64,000 nt of DNA. It comes from Glacieibacterium sp965200405 (GTDB taxonomy: Bacteria > Pseudomonadota > Alphaproteobacteria > Sphingomonadales > Sphingomonadaceae). Made by a program: the position numbers and the translations under genes. The stretch is taken from assembly GCF_965200405.1 (NCBI RefSeq), contig NZ_OZ241356.1:2666001-2730000 (forward strand), given 5' to 3'. Of this stretch, positions 17,785 through 26,383 are shown one piece after another (position 1 is the first letter of the stretch; each line of letters opens with the position of its first letter). The notes under the pieces are model-generated. The model saw only the letters and a list, made by a program, of their open reading frames with translations, did not search any database and was not told the origin of the DNA.

Positions 17785-20067
17785 TCAGGCTATGACCTCG
17801 ACGAAGCTGTCGAGGACGCGCTTGGCACCGGCCTTTTCGAAGTCGATCTCCAGCTTGTTGCCCTCGATCGAGGTGACCGCGCCGTAGCCGAACTTGGAGT
17901 GGAACACTCGCGCGCCGACGGCGACATCGGCACGGCCCTTCATGCCGACGCTGACCGCCGAGGCGCGCGCCTCGATGACCGGGCCGCCGCGACCGGGGAT
18001 GCCCGAGACGCCGACGCCCTGCGCACGCGTCCAGCCGGGACCGCGACCGGAGCCGCGGGTCACGTCGGCGAACGGATCGCCACCGCCGAGCGCGGCGCGC
18101 CACAGGCTGGGTCCGCCGCTCATCGTGCTGGTGACGTCGACATGATCGAGCGGCAGTTCGCTGACGAAGCGCGACGGGATGCTTGAGGTCCATTGGCCAT
18201 AGATGCGGCGGTTGGCGGCGTGGAAGATCGTCGCCTGGCGCCGGGCGCGGGTGATGCCGACATAGGCGAGGCGCCGCTCCTCCTCCAGGCTGGCGTTGCC
18301 GCCCTCGTCGAGCGAGCGTTGCGACGGGAAGACGCCTTCCTCCCAGCCGACCAGATAGACGTTGTCGAACTCCAGTCCCTTGGCGGCGTGGAGCGTCATG
18401 ATGGTGACGAACTCGGCGCCGTCGGAGGCGTCGTTGTCCATGACCAGGCTGACGTGCTCCAGGAAATCCGTCATGGATTCATAGTCTTCCATGGCGCGCG
18501 TCAGTTCGGTCAGGTTTTCCAGCCGCCCGTCGGCCTCGACCGAGCGCTGCGCCTGGTACATGCCGATCATCCCCGATTCTTCGAGGATGACGCGCGCCAG
18601 TTCGGCGTGGGACAGCGTGTCGACCTGCTCCCGCCAGCGCGTCAGGTCCTGAACGAAGGCCGCGAGGTTGCGGCGGGCGGCACCGGTCAGTTCGTCGGTC
18701 TCGATGATCTGCGCGGCGGCGCTGGACAGTGGGATGTCGCGGGCGCGGGCGAGGCCGTGCAGGCTGGCCATCGCCTTGTCGCCGAGGCCGCGCTTGGGCA
18801 GGTTGACGATGCGCTCGAACGCCAGCCCGTCGCTGGGCGAGACGACGACGCGGAAATAGGCCAGCGCGTCGCGGATCTCGGCGCGCTCGTAGAAGCGAAA
18901 CCCGCCGACGATCTTGTACGGCAGGCCGATCGAGATGAAGCGGTCCTCGAACTCGCGGGTCTGGAACTGAGCGCGAACCAGGATCGCAACGTCGTTGAGC
19001 GAGGCACCCTGGCGCTGCAGCCGCTCGGCCTCGTCGCCGACCATGCGGGCTTCCTCCGGGCCGTCCCAGACGCCGATGACGCGGACCTTGTCGCCGTGCG
19101 CCAGCTCGGTCCACAGCGTCTTCCCCAGGCGCCCGCCGTTCTTGGCGATCAGCCCACCGGCGGCGGCAAGGATCGACGGGGTGGAGCGGTAGTTCTGCTC
19201 CAGCCGGATCACCTTCGCGCCTGGAAAGTCCTGTTCGAAGCGCAGGATGTTGGCGACCTCGGCACCCCGCCATGAGTAGATCGACTGGTCGTCGTCGCCG
19301 ACGCAGGCAATGTTCTTGCGCTCCTGCGCCAGCAGCCGCAGCCACAGATACTGGCTGACATTGGTGTCCTGATACTCGTCGACGAGGATGTATTTGAACT
19401 TGCGCTGGTACTCCGCGAGCACGTCGGGGTGCTTCTGGAAGATGGTCAGCATGTGGAGCAGCAGGTCGCCGAAATCCGCGGCGTTGAGTGCAGCCAGCCG
19501 TTGCTGATAGCGGGCGTACAGGGCAGGGGCCTTGCCGTCGGCATAGTCGCGGCCCTCGTCGCTAGGCAGTTGGTCCGGCCGCCAGCCGCGGTTCTTCCAG
19601 CGGTCGATCAGCGACGCCAGTCCCTTGGCGGGCCAGCGCTTTTCCTCGATGCCGGCCTCGATCAGGATTTGCTTCAACAGCCGTAACTGGTCGTCGGTGT
19701 CGAGGATGGTGAATCTGGCATCCAGCCCGACCAGCGCGGCGTGGCGGCGCAGCATCCGCGACGCAACCGAATGGAAGGTACCGAGGAACGACATGCCCTC
19801 CGCGACATCGCCAATCAGCGCGCCCATGCGGTGGCGCATTTCGCGCGCCGCCTTGTTGGTGAAGGTCACCGCCAGCACTTCGCTCGGCCAGGCGCGTCGC
19901 GTGAAGATGATATGTGCCAGCCGCGCGGTGAGGGCGCGGGTCTTGCCGGTGCCGGCGCCCGCCAGGATCAGCACCGGACCCTCGGTGGTCAGCACCGCAT
20001 CCCGCTGCGGCGCGTTGAGGCCGTCCATGTAAGCGGGCTCGGGAAGCGGGGCGGGAACGGAAGCCAT
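17785..20067 (-). CDS. uvrD: UvrD/PcrA-type DNA helicase
   Basis: This superfamily 1A 3'-5' helicase of about 760 residues acts in nucleotide excision and mismatch repair. Motifs appear in order: Walker A GAGTGKT, motif II DEYQDTN, motif III DDDQSIYSWRGA, motif IV LEQNYRST, motif V LHAAKGLEFDNVYLVGWEEG and motif VI AYVGITRARRQ. The C-terminus has the Tudor-like strand region VFHSKFGYGAVTSIEGNKLEIDF that binds RNA polymerase in homologues. ATG 20067 is preferred; GTG 20103 would add 12 residues. Neither has a clear ribosome site. The gene converges with the opgG-like gene 12 bases away. Confidence 0.95.
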   Translation of the reverse strand: MASVPAPLPEPAYMDGLNAPQRDAVLTTEGPVLILAGAGTGKTRALTARLAHIIFTRRAWPSEVLAVTFTNKAAREMRHRMGALIGDVAEGMSFLGTFHSVASRMLRRHAALVGLDARFTILDTDDQLRLLKQILIEAGIEEKRWPAKGLASLIDRWKNRGWRPDQLPSDEGRDYADGKAPALYARYQQRLAALNAADFGDLLLHMLTIFQKHPDVLAEYQRKFKYILVDEYQDTNVSQYLWLRLLAQERKNIACVGDDDQSIYSWRGAEVANILRFEQDFPGAKVIRLEQNYRSTPSILAAAGGLIAKNGGRLGKTLWTELAHGDKVRVIGVWDGPEEARMVGDEAERLQRQGASLNDVAILVRAQFQTREFEDRFISIGLPYKIVGGFRFYERAEIRDALAYFRVVVSPSDGLAFERIVNLPKRGLGDKAMASLHGLARARDIPLSSAAAQIIETDELTGAARRNLAAFVQDLTRWREQVDTLSHAELARVILEESGMIGMYQAQRSVEADGRLENLTELTRAMEDYESMTDFLEHVSLVMDNDASDGAEFVTIMTLHAAKGLEFDNVYLVGWEEGVFPSQRSLDEGGNASLEEERRLAYVGITRARRQATIFHAANRRIYGQWTSSIPSRFVSELPLDHVDVTSTMSGGPSLWRAALGGGDPFADVTRGSGRGPGWTRAQGVGVSGIPGRGGPVIEARASAVSVGMKGRADVAVGARVFHSKFGYGAVTSIEGNKLEIDFEKAGAKRVLDSFVEVIA

Positions 20068-20215
20068 CGGGGAACAGGTAAGGAACGCGGGCGCGTTTGT
20101 CACCCCGGCATCAAGCGGTTCGACAGGATTCGGCTTACCTGCGGCAGGTGCGTGCGAAGGCGAAGCGAGGGTACTACCGGCTATGCAGACGCGGAGCGCG
20201 CAGCCGGGACGTTAC

Positions 20216-20545
20216 TCAGTGCGCCGTGGACTTCGAGAACAAGTTCAGCACGACAGAGCCGGCGACGATCAATGTGATGCCCGCGATGGCGGCCGCATCC
20301 AGCCTCTGGCCCTGGAAAATCCACGCGATCGTCGTGACGAGCACGACGCCGACTCCTGACCAGATTGCATAGGCGACGCCGGTCGGCATGGAGCGCAGGG
20401 CCAGCGAGAGGAAATAGAATGTCACGACGTAACACACGACCATGATGGCTGTTGGAACAGGCCGGGTGAAACCGTCCGACTCTTTCAGGAAAGTCGTGCC
20501 GATTGCCTCGCCGCCGATGGCGATAAGCAGGAAAAAATATTTCAC
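20216..20545 (-). CDS. SMR-family small transporter, SugE/Gdx-like
   Basis: This 109-residue protein has four transmembrane helices and the invariant membrane Glu in GGEAIGTTFLK, the proton and substrate site of small multidrug resistance transporters. Helix 2-3 features (LRSMPTGVAYAIWSGVGVVLV) are typical of the family. EmrE-type members export quaternary ammonium compounds, and Gdx/SugE-type members export guanidinium. The start is GTG 20545 with AAGGA eight bases upstream. The leader contains two hairpins (see 20588-20657), which raises the guanidine-riboswitch question, but the diagnostic motifs are not there. Confidence 0.88.
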   Translation of the reverse strand: MKYFFLLIAIGGEAIGTTFLKESDGFTRPVPTAIMVVCYVVTFYFLSLALRSMPTGVAYAIWSGVGVVLVTTIAWIFQGQRLDAAAIAGITLIVAGSVVLNLFSKSTAH

Positions 20546-20587
20546 GTGAATGCGTCCTTTAGCTTGGAACGCTTGCAGAAGACGCAG

Positions 20588-20657
20588 GCGTCCCTCGATT
20601 GAGGTGACGCCGTGGCTGAGTAGACCCAGCGAACGGGTGCAGGAGATATTATCCTGC
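20588..20657 (-). promoter_or_regulatory. Leader of the SMR gene with two hairpins
   Basis: Read on the minus strand, the leader first has GCAGGA-TAATATC-TCCTGC (20657-20639). A hairpin GCGTC-A-CCTC-AATC-GAGG-GACGC (20610-20588) follows, about 43 bases before the start codon. The first could be an operator over the -10 region, since it includes GATAATAT, rather than an RNA stem. The ACGR loops of guanidine-II and the conserved core of guanidine-I riboswitches are not visible. Confidence 0.35.
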
Positions 20658-20835
20658 TACTCTATTTTCGGCGCATTTCGTCTAGACCTCCGTTGATCGA
20701 CGATCAAGCCGACAGACCAACCGGCCGCCAAAATGCCCTATCCGCGCGTCATGTTCGACGGTGTTTCCGGGTCGGGCTCACAAACTAGACCAGCAGGCCG
20801 CAAACGCGCAGGATGTCGAAGCGCGATCGTGCCGG

Positions 20836-21384
20836 TTACGTCGCGATCTCTCGGCGCAACAGGTGCAGCGCCGCCTTGCCATGCTTGCGCGGCGGCTCGG
20901 CGTTGAACCCCGGAATCTCCAGCGCTTCCTTGGCGCTTGTCTCGACCGACACCAGCGCGTGCGGGGCGAGCCAACCCTGTGCATCCATCCGGGCGAGAGC
21001 CGCCGCAGCCGCGCCGCTACCATAAGGCGGGTCGAGTAATACCAGGTCGTGCGGCGACGATCGGCCGAGCAGCTCGGCCGGATGTGCGACGACGGTGGTG
21101 ACGTTCTCCGCGCCGCACTTGGCGATATTGCCGCGCAACGCTTTGATCGCCACGGGATCGTTCTCGACGAAGGTGACGTGCGCCGCGCCCCGCGACAGGG
21201 CCTCCAGCCCGAGCGCGCCGGTGCCGGCGAACACGTCGGCGACGCGCAACTCGTCGAAGTCGCCCAGCCGGCTGGTCAACATCGAGAACAGCGCTTCCCG
21301 TACCCTGTCGGCGGTGGGGCGCGTCGCTTCGCCTTCAGGCGCGGTCAGCGCGCGGCCGCGCCATTTGCCTGCGATGATGCGCAT
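20836..21384 (-). CDS. rsmD: 16S rRNA (guanine966-N2)-methyltransferase RsmD
   Basis: This 182-residue enzyme has the RsmD layout: MRIIAGKWRGR at the N-terminus, RPTADRVREALFSML, SAM motif I VADVFAGTGALGLEALSRGA and catalytic motif IV LLDPPYGSG. It methylates N2 of G966 in helix 31 of 16S rRNA. The start at ATG 21384 matches the family N-terminus. The stop of the RluB-type gene is one base upstream, a common rluB-rsmD pair in alphaproteobacteria, so both are translated from one message. Confidence 0.94.
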   Translation of the reverse strand: MRIIAGKWRGRALTAPEGEATRPTADRVREALFSMLTSRLGDFDELRVADVFAGTGALGLEALSRGAAHVTFVENDPVAIKALRGNIAKCGAENVTTVVAHPAELLGRSSPHDLVLLDPPYGSGAAAAALARMDAQGWLAPHALVSVETSAKEALEIPGFNAEPPRKHGKAALHLLRREIAT

Positions 21385-21385
21385 C

Positions 21386-22594
21386 TCAGCGCATCCCGTC
21401 GGCGTTCTTGCCCAGCCCCTTGCGCAGCAGATCGATGGCGTTCGACGGAACTTCCTCGACCTCGCGGACGCCGAGCTCACCCAGTTCGAACGGGCCATAG
21501 GCGATGCGGATCAGGCGGGAGACCTGGAGGCCCAAGAACTCCAGCACGCGGCGGATTTCGCGGTTCTTGCCTTCGGTGAGGCGCATCGTCAGCCACAGGT
21601 TCGCGCCGGTGCGCCGCTCGATATCGGCGTCGATCGGACCGTAGCGCATGCCGTCGATGGTGATGCCCTCGATGAGCGTCTCCAGCGCCGCCTGCGAAAT
21701 CTCGCCATAGGCGCGAACCCGGTAACGGCGTGACACTGCGTTGATCGGCAGCTCCAGCGCGCGCTTCAGTCCACCGTCGGTGGTCATCAGCAACAGGCCC
21801 TCGGTGTTCATGTCGAGGCGGCCAACCGGCACGAGGCGGGGCAGGCCGGGCGGCAGGGCGTCGAAGATCGTCGGGCGTCCGCCCGGATCGCGCGCCGTGG
21901 TCAGGAAGCCCGCGGGCTTGTGGAAGCGGAACAGCCGGGTCGCTTCGATCGCCTCGACCGGGCGGCCCTCGACGGTGATGCCCTCCAGCGAGGTGACGAT
22001 GGTGGCGGGGGTGTCGAGCACCTTGCCGTTCATCGCGATCAGGCCCTGCTCGATCATCCGGTCGATGTCGCGGCGCGAGCCGACGCCGGCGCGGGCGAGC
22101 AGCTTGGCGATGCGCTGCGGCTCCAGCTCGCCGGCCTTGACCAGCGCCCGGACCTCGCCGCGGGCACGGCGGCCAGTTGGAGCGGCGGGCTTGTCGGCGG
22201 CCGGAACCTTGGGCAGGCGCCCACCCGGAATATGGCGTCGCAACTCGCGGGTATTGGTCGCCAGCTCGTCGAGCTTGGGCGCACGGCCGAAGCTGGGGCG
22301 CGAAGCACCGGGACGTCCGGGGCCGGTCGTACGCTCACCTGTCGGGCGGGCCGACTGCGGGCGGGCCGATGGCGGTCGCGACGACGGCAGGCGCGACGAG
22401 GCAGGGCGCGAAGGCTGGTCGAACGGCACACGCTCGCCAGCGTCGCGGTTCGATGGCGGACGGGCGCCGCCGGTGCGATTACCAGTGGGTCTGCCGCCGG
22501 TCGGACGGTCGCTGGAACTGCGGTCGCCGGGTGGGCGATTACCGGGAGGTCTGTTGCCGGGCGGCCGGCCGCCGGGCGTGCGTGGAGGTCTCAT
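21386..22594 (-). CDS. RluB/RsuA-family rRNA pseudouridine synthase with a low-complexity N-terminus
   Basis: This protein has about 402 residues. Residues 1-100 are a repetitive Arg/Pro/Gly/Ser extension built on units like GNRPPGDR. Next come a basic linker, an S4 RNA-binding domain (QRIAKLLARAGVGSRRDIDR) and the pseudouridine synthase domain with the catalytic Asp in GRLDMNTEG. EGKNREIRRVLEFLGLQV follows near the C-terminus. The family makes pseudouridine at 23S position 2605 (RluB) or 16S position 516 (RsuA). The extension is typical of alphaproteobacterial RluB-type proteins. The start is ATG 22594, where the repeat begins. The gene is coupled to rsmD downstream. Confidence 0.92.
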   Translation of the reverse strand: MRPPRTPGGRPPGNRPPGNRPPGDRSSSDRPTGGRPTGNRTGGARPPSNRDAGERVPFDQPSRPASSRLPSSRPPSARPQSARPTGERTTGPGRPGASRPSFGRAPKLDELATNTRELRRHIPGGRLPKVPAADKPAAPTGRRARGEVRALVKAGELEPQRIAKLLARAGVGSRRDIDRMIEQGLIAMNGKVLDTPATIVTSLEGITVEGRPVEAIEATRLFRFHKPAGFLTTARDPGGRPTIFDALPPGLPRLVPVGRLDMNTEGLLLMTTDGGLKRALELPINAVSRRYRVRAYGEISQAALETLIEGITIDGMRYGPIDADIERRTGANLWLTMRLTEGKNREIRRVLEFLGLQVSRLIRIAYGPFELGELGVREVEEVPSNAIDLLRKGLGKNADGMR

Positions 22595-22661
22595 GTCACT
22601 GCATTGCAAGCAACCCTGCATCTTGGCAAGCGCGGCGCGGTCGTTTACCGGGTCTGGCAGT

Positions 22662-22745
22662 GCCCCTGTGGTGAAATGGTAGACGCGCTCGACTCAAAAT
22701 CGAGTGGAGAAATCCGTGCTGGTTCGAGTCCGGCCAGGGGCACCA
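22662..22745 (+). tRNA. tRNA-Leu (anticodon CAA)
   Basis: This is an 84-base cloverleaf with encoded CCA (22743-22745). Acceptor strand GCCCCTG (22662-22668) pairs with CAGGGGC (22735-22741), and the discriminator is A22742. The anticodon stem CTCGA/TCGAG holds the loop CTCAAAA with anticodon CAA, which reads TTG. A variable arm of class II length follows, and the T-arm is GCTGG-TTCGAGT-CCGGC. It is transcribed toward the catabolic region, which starts 322 bases further on. Confidence 0.96.
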
Positions 22746-23067
22746 CAACCGGTCGAAGATGGCCGCCGCCCCGTCGGGCATCGCCTCATCTTTGATCAAG
22801 CTTGTACTAGCGCCGAGCGTGACCCTGACATCCGGATTTGTGTGTCTAACATCTCGACCTTGTCGATATTCAGATCGAGATAGCCGCAACTGAAGTGGGC
22901 CTCACCGATCCCAAAGCGGTCGCCTGCTATCAGACGCCGCAGCTCCGAACGGATATTTTCGGATGGAAGAGGGATGACCGCTTTTAAGCAGACAGACGGC
23001 GAAGGCGACGCTTGTTTGAAGCTTGGCTGACAGCAGCTTTGCTCCTCAACCTAGGCTCATCCGCTGC
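22746..23067. other. Intergenic region between tRNA-Leu and the catabolic region
   Basis: These 322 bases separate the tRNA 3' end from the end of the first leftward gene of the cluster. I found no credible gene, integrase fragment or repeat of the tRNA 3' end. The composition is slightly less GC-rich than its neighbours. The position is where an integrated element would join a tRNA gene, but I have no direct sign of integration. Confidence 0.5.
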
Positions 23068-23928
23068 TTAATAAGGGTTCGCTTTACCGGTCAGAGATCC
23101 GAACGGATCCGGATTGTCTAGAAAGGAACGTGCCAAGGTCGCCGCGTCGAGTGTGAACCCGTCGAGAAAGCCGCGGCCCCATTCGGGCTTTTCAACGATG
23201 CGCCCGTTGACAAGGTACATCTTCGCGCGTGGCGTGAACTGCTGCAGATCGTCCCCGGGATTGATGATCAGCACAGGCTGCGCGACCTCGGGCAATCCCA
23301 TGTCTGGCTGGTGATTGAACGCCGCGCGATGGCCCCACCAGGCCTTGTTTCGGCCAAGCAGGCCGTCGGGGAACATATCAGCGACGCTGTTCATGTCGAC
23401 ACCCCGGCCCAGATTGTGATGCACGAAGCCGCGCCACCGCTTCAGCAGATGCTCGCCATCGAGGCTCGGCGGCACCTCCGGGTAGAGTGCGCGCATCTCG
23501 ACCCGCTCCGCATCTGTCAGAAGTGGAGCGGAGACCAGTATCACGCGGCGGACCTGTTGCGGTCGTAACCGGGCGAGATCGCAGGAGATCAGCGAACCGG
23601 TGTGATAGCCCATGAGGTCGACCGGTCCGTCGATGCCGAGCGCGTCGATGACGGCGGCCATCGCCCGCGCGTAGTCGGCAATCTCCGGCGGTTCCGCCGG
23701 CCTATCCGACATGCCGAAGCCGGGAGTGTCGACCGCGATCGCCAGCCTGTCCCGCCCCATCTCGGCGATGAAGTTTGCGAATATGCGCCCACTCATCGGG
23801 CTCATGTGGAAACAGAGGAGCGGCGGCCGGTCGGACGGGGCCCCAGCCATCCTCAGATGCATCTGGCCGAACGGGCCATCGACATAATGCCGCCGTGCGG
23901 ACTTCATGCCGTGATCGCCGGTCTGCAT
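23068..23928 (-). CDS. Alpha/beta-hydrolase-fold protein with His at the nucleophile elbow
   Basis: This 286-residue cytoplasmic protein has an alpha/beta-hydrolase core. The oxyanion-loop region is FHMSPMSGR (about 40-48), followed by VDTPGFGMSDRP (66-77). The nucleophile elbow is GYHTGS (107-112), with His109 where Ser, Cys or Asp normally sits. An acidic residue is possible in INPGDD, but no C-terminal catalytic His can be assigned (the region reads PEWGRGFLDGF). It shares these features with the 50870 and 44617 proteins. The start at 23928 forms a TGATG overlap with the VOC gene upstream; ATG 23907 is an alternative. It may be a lyase, a cofactor-free oxygenase or a non-hydrolytic enzyme, and the activity is unknown. 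Confidence 0.82.
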   Translation of the reverse strand: MQTGDHGMKSARRHYVDGPFGQMHLRMAGAPSDRPPLLCFHMSPMSGRIFANFIAEMGRDRLAIAVDTPGFGMSDRPAEPPEIADYARAMAAVIDALGIDGPVDLMGYHTGSLISCDLARLRPQQVRRVILVSAPLLTDAERVEMRALYPEVPPSLDGEHLLKRWRGFVHHNLGRGVDMNSVADMFPDGLLGRNKAWWGHRAAFNHQPDMGLPEVAQPVLIINPGDDLQQFTPRAKMYLVNGRIVEKPEWGRGFLDGFTLDAATLARSFLDNPDPFGSLTGKANPY

Positions 23929-24890
23929 CAGGATGTTCCTTCTGGCCCGCCGTTCGTCGGCTGGATCGCCTGGAACCATGCGCCGTTGGGTCCTTGCACT
24001 GTCGCGACCCTGGCGGGACCAAAGCCCGGCACGTCGAGGGTGACGACACCGACGCCTGCCTCCGCAGCGACCGTGGCTGCATCGCGAACGATCAACGTCG
24101 CGCCGAGCAGACCGCGCGCCGGCGGTCGGGCGGATGCCTTGATCGAAACCTGCGATCCAAGCGGCAGACCATAGTCGATCACGCCGAAGTACGGCTCGCG
24201 CTTATTCAGGCCGACGTTCCACGCGCGCAATTTGACACGAGCCGGAGCGCCCATCAGCGCGTCGAAACTCGGATCGTCCAAGCCGTAGCGGTGAACGACA
24301 TCGAGCTTGAGCACGTCCTTAAAGAAAGCGAGCGTGGCGGCAGCGTCCTGGACTGGACCGGAGATGCTCTGAGGTTCGCTGACAAGGCGATCACGAATCG
24401 TCGCCAGATCGTCGAACAATGCAGCGTCACCGGAAATCAGCGCGCAGACGACACCGTCCGGCCCCCACAGATGAGCCTCCTGATAGCGGCCCTCCGGCGT
24501 CACATAGTCGGCCACATCGGGCTTGAAGGCGAAGCCGGCGGCCTCGATCGAGGCGCGTGCAGCGGCCAGATCGGGGGCGTAGAAATCAATGACCTTCAGC
24601 GCCTCGCTGTCGGTGCCGCGCGACGGATCCCTGATCTGGGCCGTCGAACCGGGATCGAAGCGCACCAGCCGTATGCCGAAAGTCGTCCCCGGCGTTTCGA
24701 GTGTCACCTCGATGCTGGATTGCCGATCGACGCCCCAGATTGCCGCTGTTTCCTCAACGGATCGTTCGCACCGCGCAACCTCGCGCAGGCCGAAGGCGGC
24801 GAACAGCGCGAGATGCGCATCGATGTCACTGGTCGAAACGATGGGACCGTGGACGAACCGGACGATCCCTGTCGCTGCCTCGTCTTGCAT
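23928..24890 (-). CDS. VOC-superfamily protein (glyoxalase/extradiol dioxygenase fold)
   Basis: This 320-residue protein contains two to four vicinal-oxygen-chelate beta-alpha-beta modules. One starts at FVHGPIVSTSDIDAHLALFAAFGL; another lies around SISGPVQDAAATLAFFKDVLKLDVVHRYG, and the end is VQGPNGAWFQAIQP. The family includes metal-dependent ring-cleaving dioxygenases, isomerases and lyases, and I cannot assign the ligand set by eye. It is the first gene after the operator at 24913 and is translationally coupled to an alpha/beta-hydrolase-fold gene. The same two-gene module recurs at 52629-50870, so both partners probably act on the same intermediate. Confidence 0.82.
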   Translation of the reverse strand: MQDEAATGIVRFVHGPIVSTSDIDAHLALFAAFGLREVARCERSVEETAAIWGVDRQSSIEVTLETPGTTFGIRLVRFDPGSTAQIRDPSRGTDSEALKVIDFYAPDLAAARASIEAAGFAFKPDVADYVTPEGRYQEAHLWGPDGVVCALISGDAALFDDLATIRDRLVSEPQSISGPVQDAAATLAFFKDVLKLDVVHRYGLDDPSFDALMGAPARVKLRAWNVGLNKREPYFGVIDYGLPLGSQVSIKASARPPARGLLGATLIVRDAATVAAEAGVGVVTLDVPGFGPARVATVQGPNGAWFQAIQPTNGGPEGTS

Positions 24891-24912
24891 CTCGAACCCC
24901 GCCGCTCACGAA

Positions 24913-24932
24913 TTGTATTAACAATATAACAT
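24913..24932. promoter_or_regulatory. Operator copy 1 of the catabolic regulon
   Basis: The site is an AT-rich TTG-N14-CAT dyad in a GC-rich region, 22 bases upstream of the VOC gene start. Its reverse complement matches the reference copy at 56055 at 15 of 20 positions in my hand alignment. It probably controls the VOC plus hydrolase operon. Confidence 0.65.
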
Positions 24933-24984
24933 AATGAGATTGATGCAATGGCTCGGCCGAGGAAGGCACTTGCCCTCGCAGTTA

Positions 24985-26118
24985 CTATTTCACCGCGCCT
25001 GCAAGGAAATAGCGGCCGCCGCGGGTCCGTGTCGCCTCGGCGCGGTAGCCGCGCTGGACGATCAGGCTCGGCGCGACGAGGCGGAACATGGCGTCGCGGC
25101 GGAAGCCAGCGCGGGCGAACTCGTCCTCCAGGTCCATCGCATAATAGCCGCCCATAAATGGCTCGGCGTTGAAATTGATGTCCCAGTCACGCAGCGACTG
25201 GTCGTAGGGATCGAGCTCGTCGAACTGCGGAGCGTCGGAATGGAACATGATCCCGCCCGGGCGCAGCAGGCGGTGGCATTCGGCGAACACCGCGCGCGTC
25301 GCCGCCTCGCAGGTCTCGTGCAGCAGGATCCGCGAGAAGACGAGATCGAAGCTTCCATCGGGATAGCCGGTGTGCTCGGCGTTGCGCTGGCTGAAGGTCA
25401 CCGCCGCCCCGAGCGCCGACGCGCGCGCCGCGCCGAACGCGAGGCATGGACCGGAAACATCGACTCCGATTACCTCCGCGTCGGGAAAGGCGGCCTTGAA
25501 CGGCAGCAGCGTATGGCCGACGGTGCAGCCTAGTTCGAGGATCCGCTTGGGTACGAAATCGGGGAAGACCTGCTGCAGCCGCGCCGCGATACTGTGGCCG
25601 ACGTCGTCGACCAGCGGTCCCATGGCAGCAACGCGGTGGACCGAAAGCGCGCGATCATAGGTGGCACCGGCAGCGAGCGGATGGTGCCGTCCCAGATCTT
25701 CATAGCCGCCCACCATGTTATGAGCATCCGTCTGGATATAGGCGGGGAAGGGCAGGCTCGGATCGAGCTCGATCATCGCCGGTCCATTTCCCAGCGCGGC
25801 GGCGCGAGTGGCCAGTTCATCGATGTGGCCGTCGACGATGGTGCGGGAGGCATCGAAGGCCTGCCGCTGCGCTTCGGTCCGCGCAACATACCAGGCGCGA
25901 TTAGGCTGATACTCGCGCATCGCAGCGGCGATCTCGCAGCGATCGGGTATGCGACCGAGATCGGAGACAAGTCTCGGTTCGACCACATCCTGGTAATGGG
26001 CACGAAAGCCGGGGCGAACTTCGGCCTCGAGGTAGGTCTGTAGCTCGCCCCAGAACGCCTCGCGCGTCGCGTCGCTCGACCGGGGTCGCAGCATCATGTC
26101 GTGCGGCAGGTCGGTCAT
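24985..26118 (-). CDS. SAM-fold (class I methyltransferase-like) protein with an N-terminal extension
   Basis: The first 185 of 377 residues are an extra helical domain containing ELDPSLPFPAYIQTDAHNM. The rest is a Rossmann-type methyltransferase domain with motif I ILELGCTVGHT, then EVIGVDVSGP, DGSFDLVFSRILLHE and LLRPGGIMFHSDAP. Motif I lacks the middle Gly of the usual GxGxG, as in the paralogue at 34818. The gene is last in the six-gene operon 32986-24985 and its start overlaps the preceding small gene (ATGA). The altered SAM loop and the fixed small partner suggest that binding or catalysis may differ from an ordinary methyltransferase. Substrate unknown. Confidence 0.8.
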   Translation of the reverse strand: MTDLPHDMMLRPRSSDATREAFWGELQTYLEAEVRPGFRAHYQDVVEPRLVSDLGRIPDRCEIAAAMREYQPNRAWYVARTEAQRQAFDASRTIVDGHIDELATRAAALGNGPAMIELDPSLPFPAYIQTDAHNMVGGYEDLGRHHPLAAGATYDRALSVHRVAAMGPLVDDVGHSIAARLQQVFPDFVPKRILELGCTVGHTLLPFKAAFPDAEVIGVDVSGPCLAFGAARASALGAAVTFSQRNAEHTGYPDGSFDLVFSRILLHETCEAATRAVFAECHRLLRPGGIMFHSDAPQFDELDPYDQSLRDWDINFNAEPFMGGYYAMDLEDEFARAGFRRDAMFRLVAPSLIVQRGYRAEATRTRGGRYFLAGAVK

Positions 26119-26378
26119 CGCCGTGGCTCCCGATTCACGCGCATCGCGCTGAAGATGCGCTCGATGAAGGCGCGGCGCTTGGTCGCGAAGCCTTCCGCAA
26201 CGCTCGGTTCGGGCACGTAGGCGTCCACGTCGGTGGGGCCGAACAAGCCGTGGTTGGCGGCAAGGCGCTCGACGATCTCAAGCCGTTCGCGGAGGACCGC
26301 CACCTCGGCAGCAAGCGCGGTGGCGATCTGCAGGCTTCGGTCGGCGACGCTGGTGCCGAGCGGATCATCTTGCGCCAT
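26115..26378 (-). CDS. Small helical partner protein of the SAM-fold protein
   Basis: This 87-residue protein is predicted mostly helical, with a heptad-like segment LAAEVAVLRERLEIVERLA followed by HGLFGPTDVDAYVPEP. It is homologous to the 119-residue protein at 34459 over about 40 residues: AV-R-R, ERL, G-L/V, D/E-V/I-D/E, Y-P-E/D-P. It lies five bases after the hydantoinase-B-like gene and overlaps the SAM-fold gene by four bases, so the three are translated together. It has no Cys, so it is not a zinc subunit like that of acetone carboxylase. I infer a small subunit or adaptor of the SAM-fold protein. Confidence 0.72.
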   Translation of the reverse strand: MAQDDPLGTSVADRSLQIATALAAEVAVLRERLEIVERLAANHGLFGPTDVDAYVPEPSVAEGFATKRRAFIERIFSAMRVNREPRR

Positions 26379-26383
26379 TGCAG

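Noticed and set aside
20546..20700. Guanidine riboswitch in front of the SMR gene
   Set aside because: Two hairpins exist but neither loop has ACGR and the conserved ykkC core is not seen.
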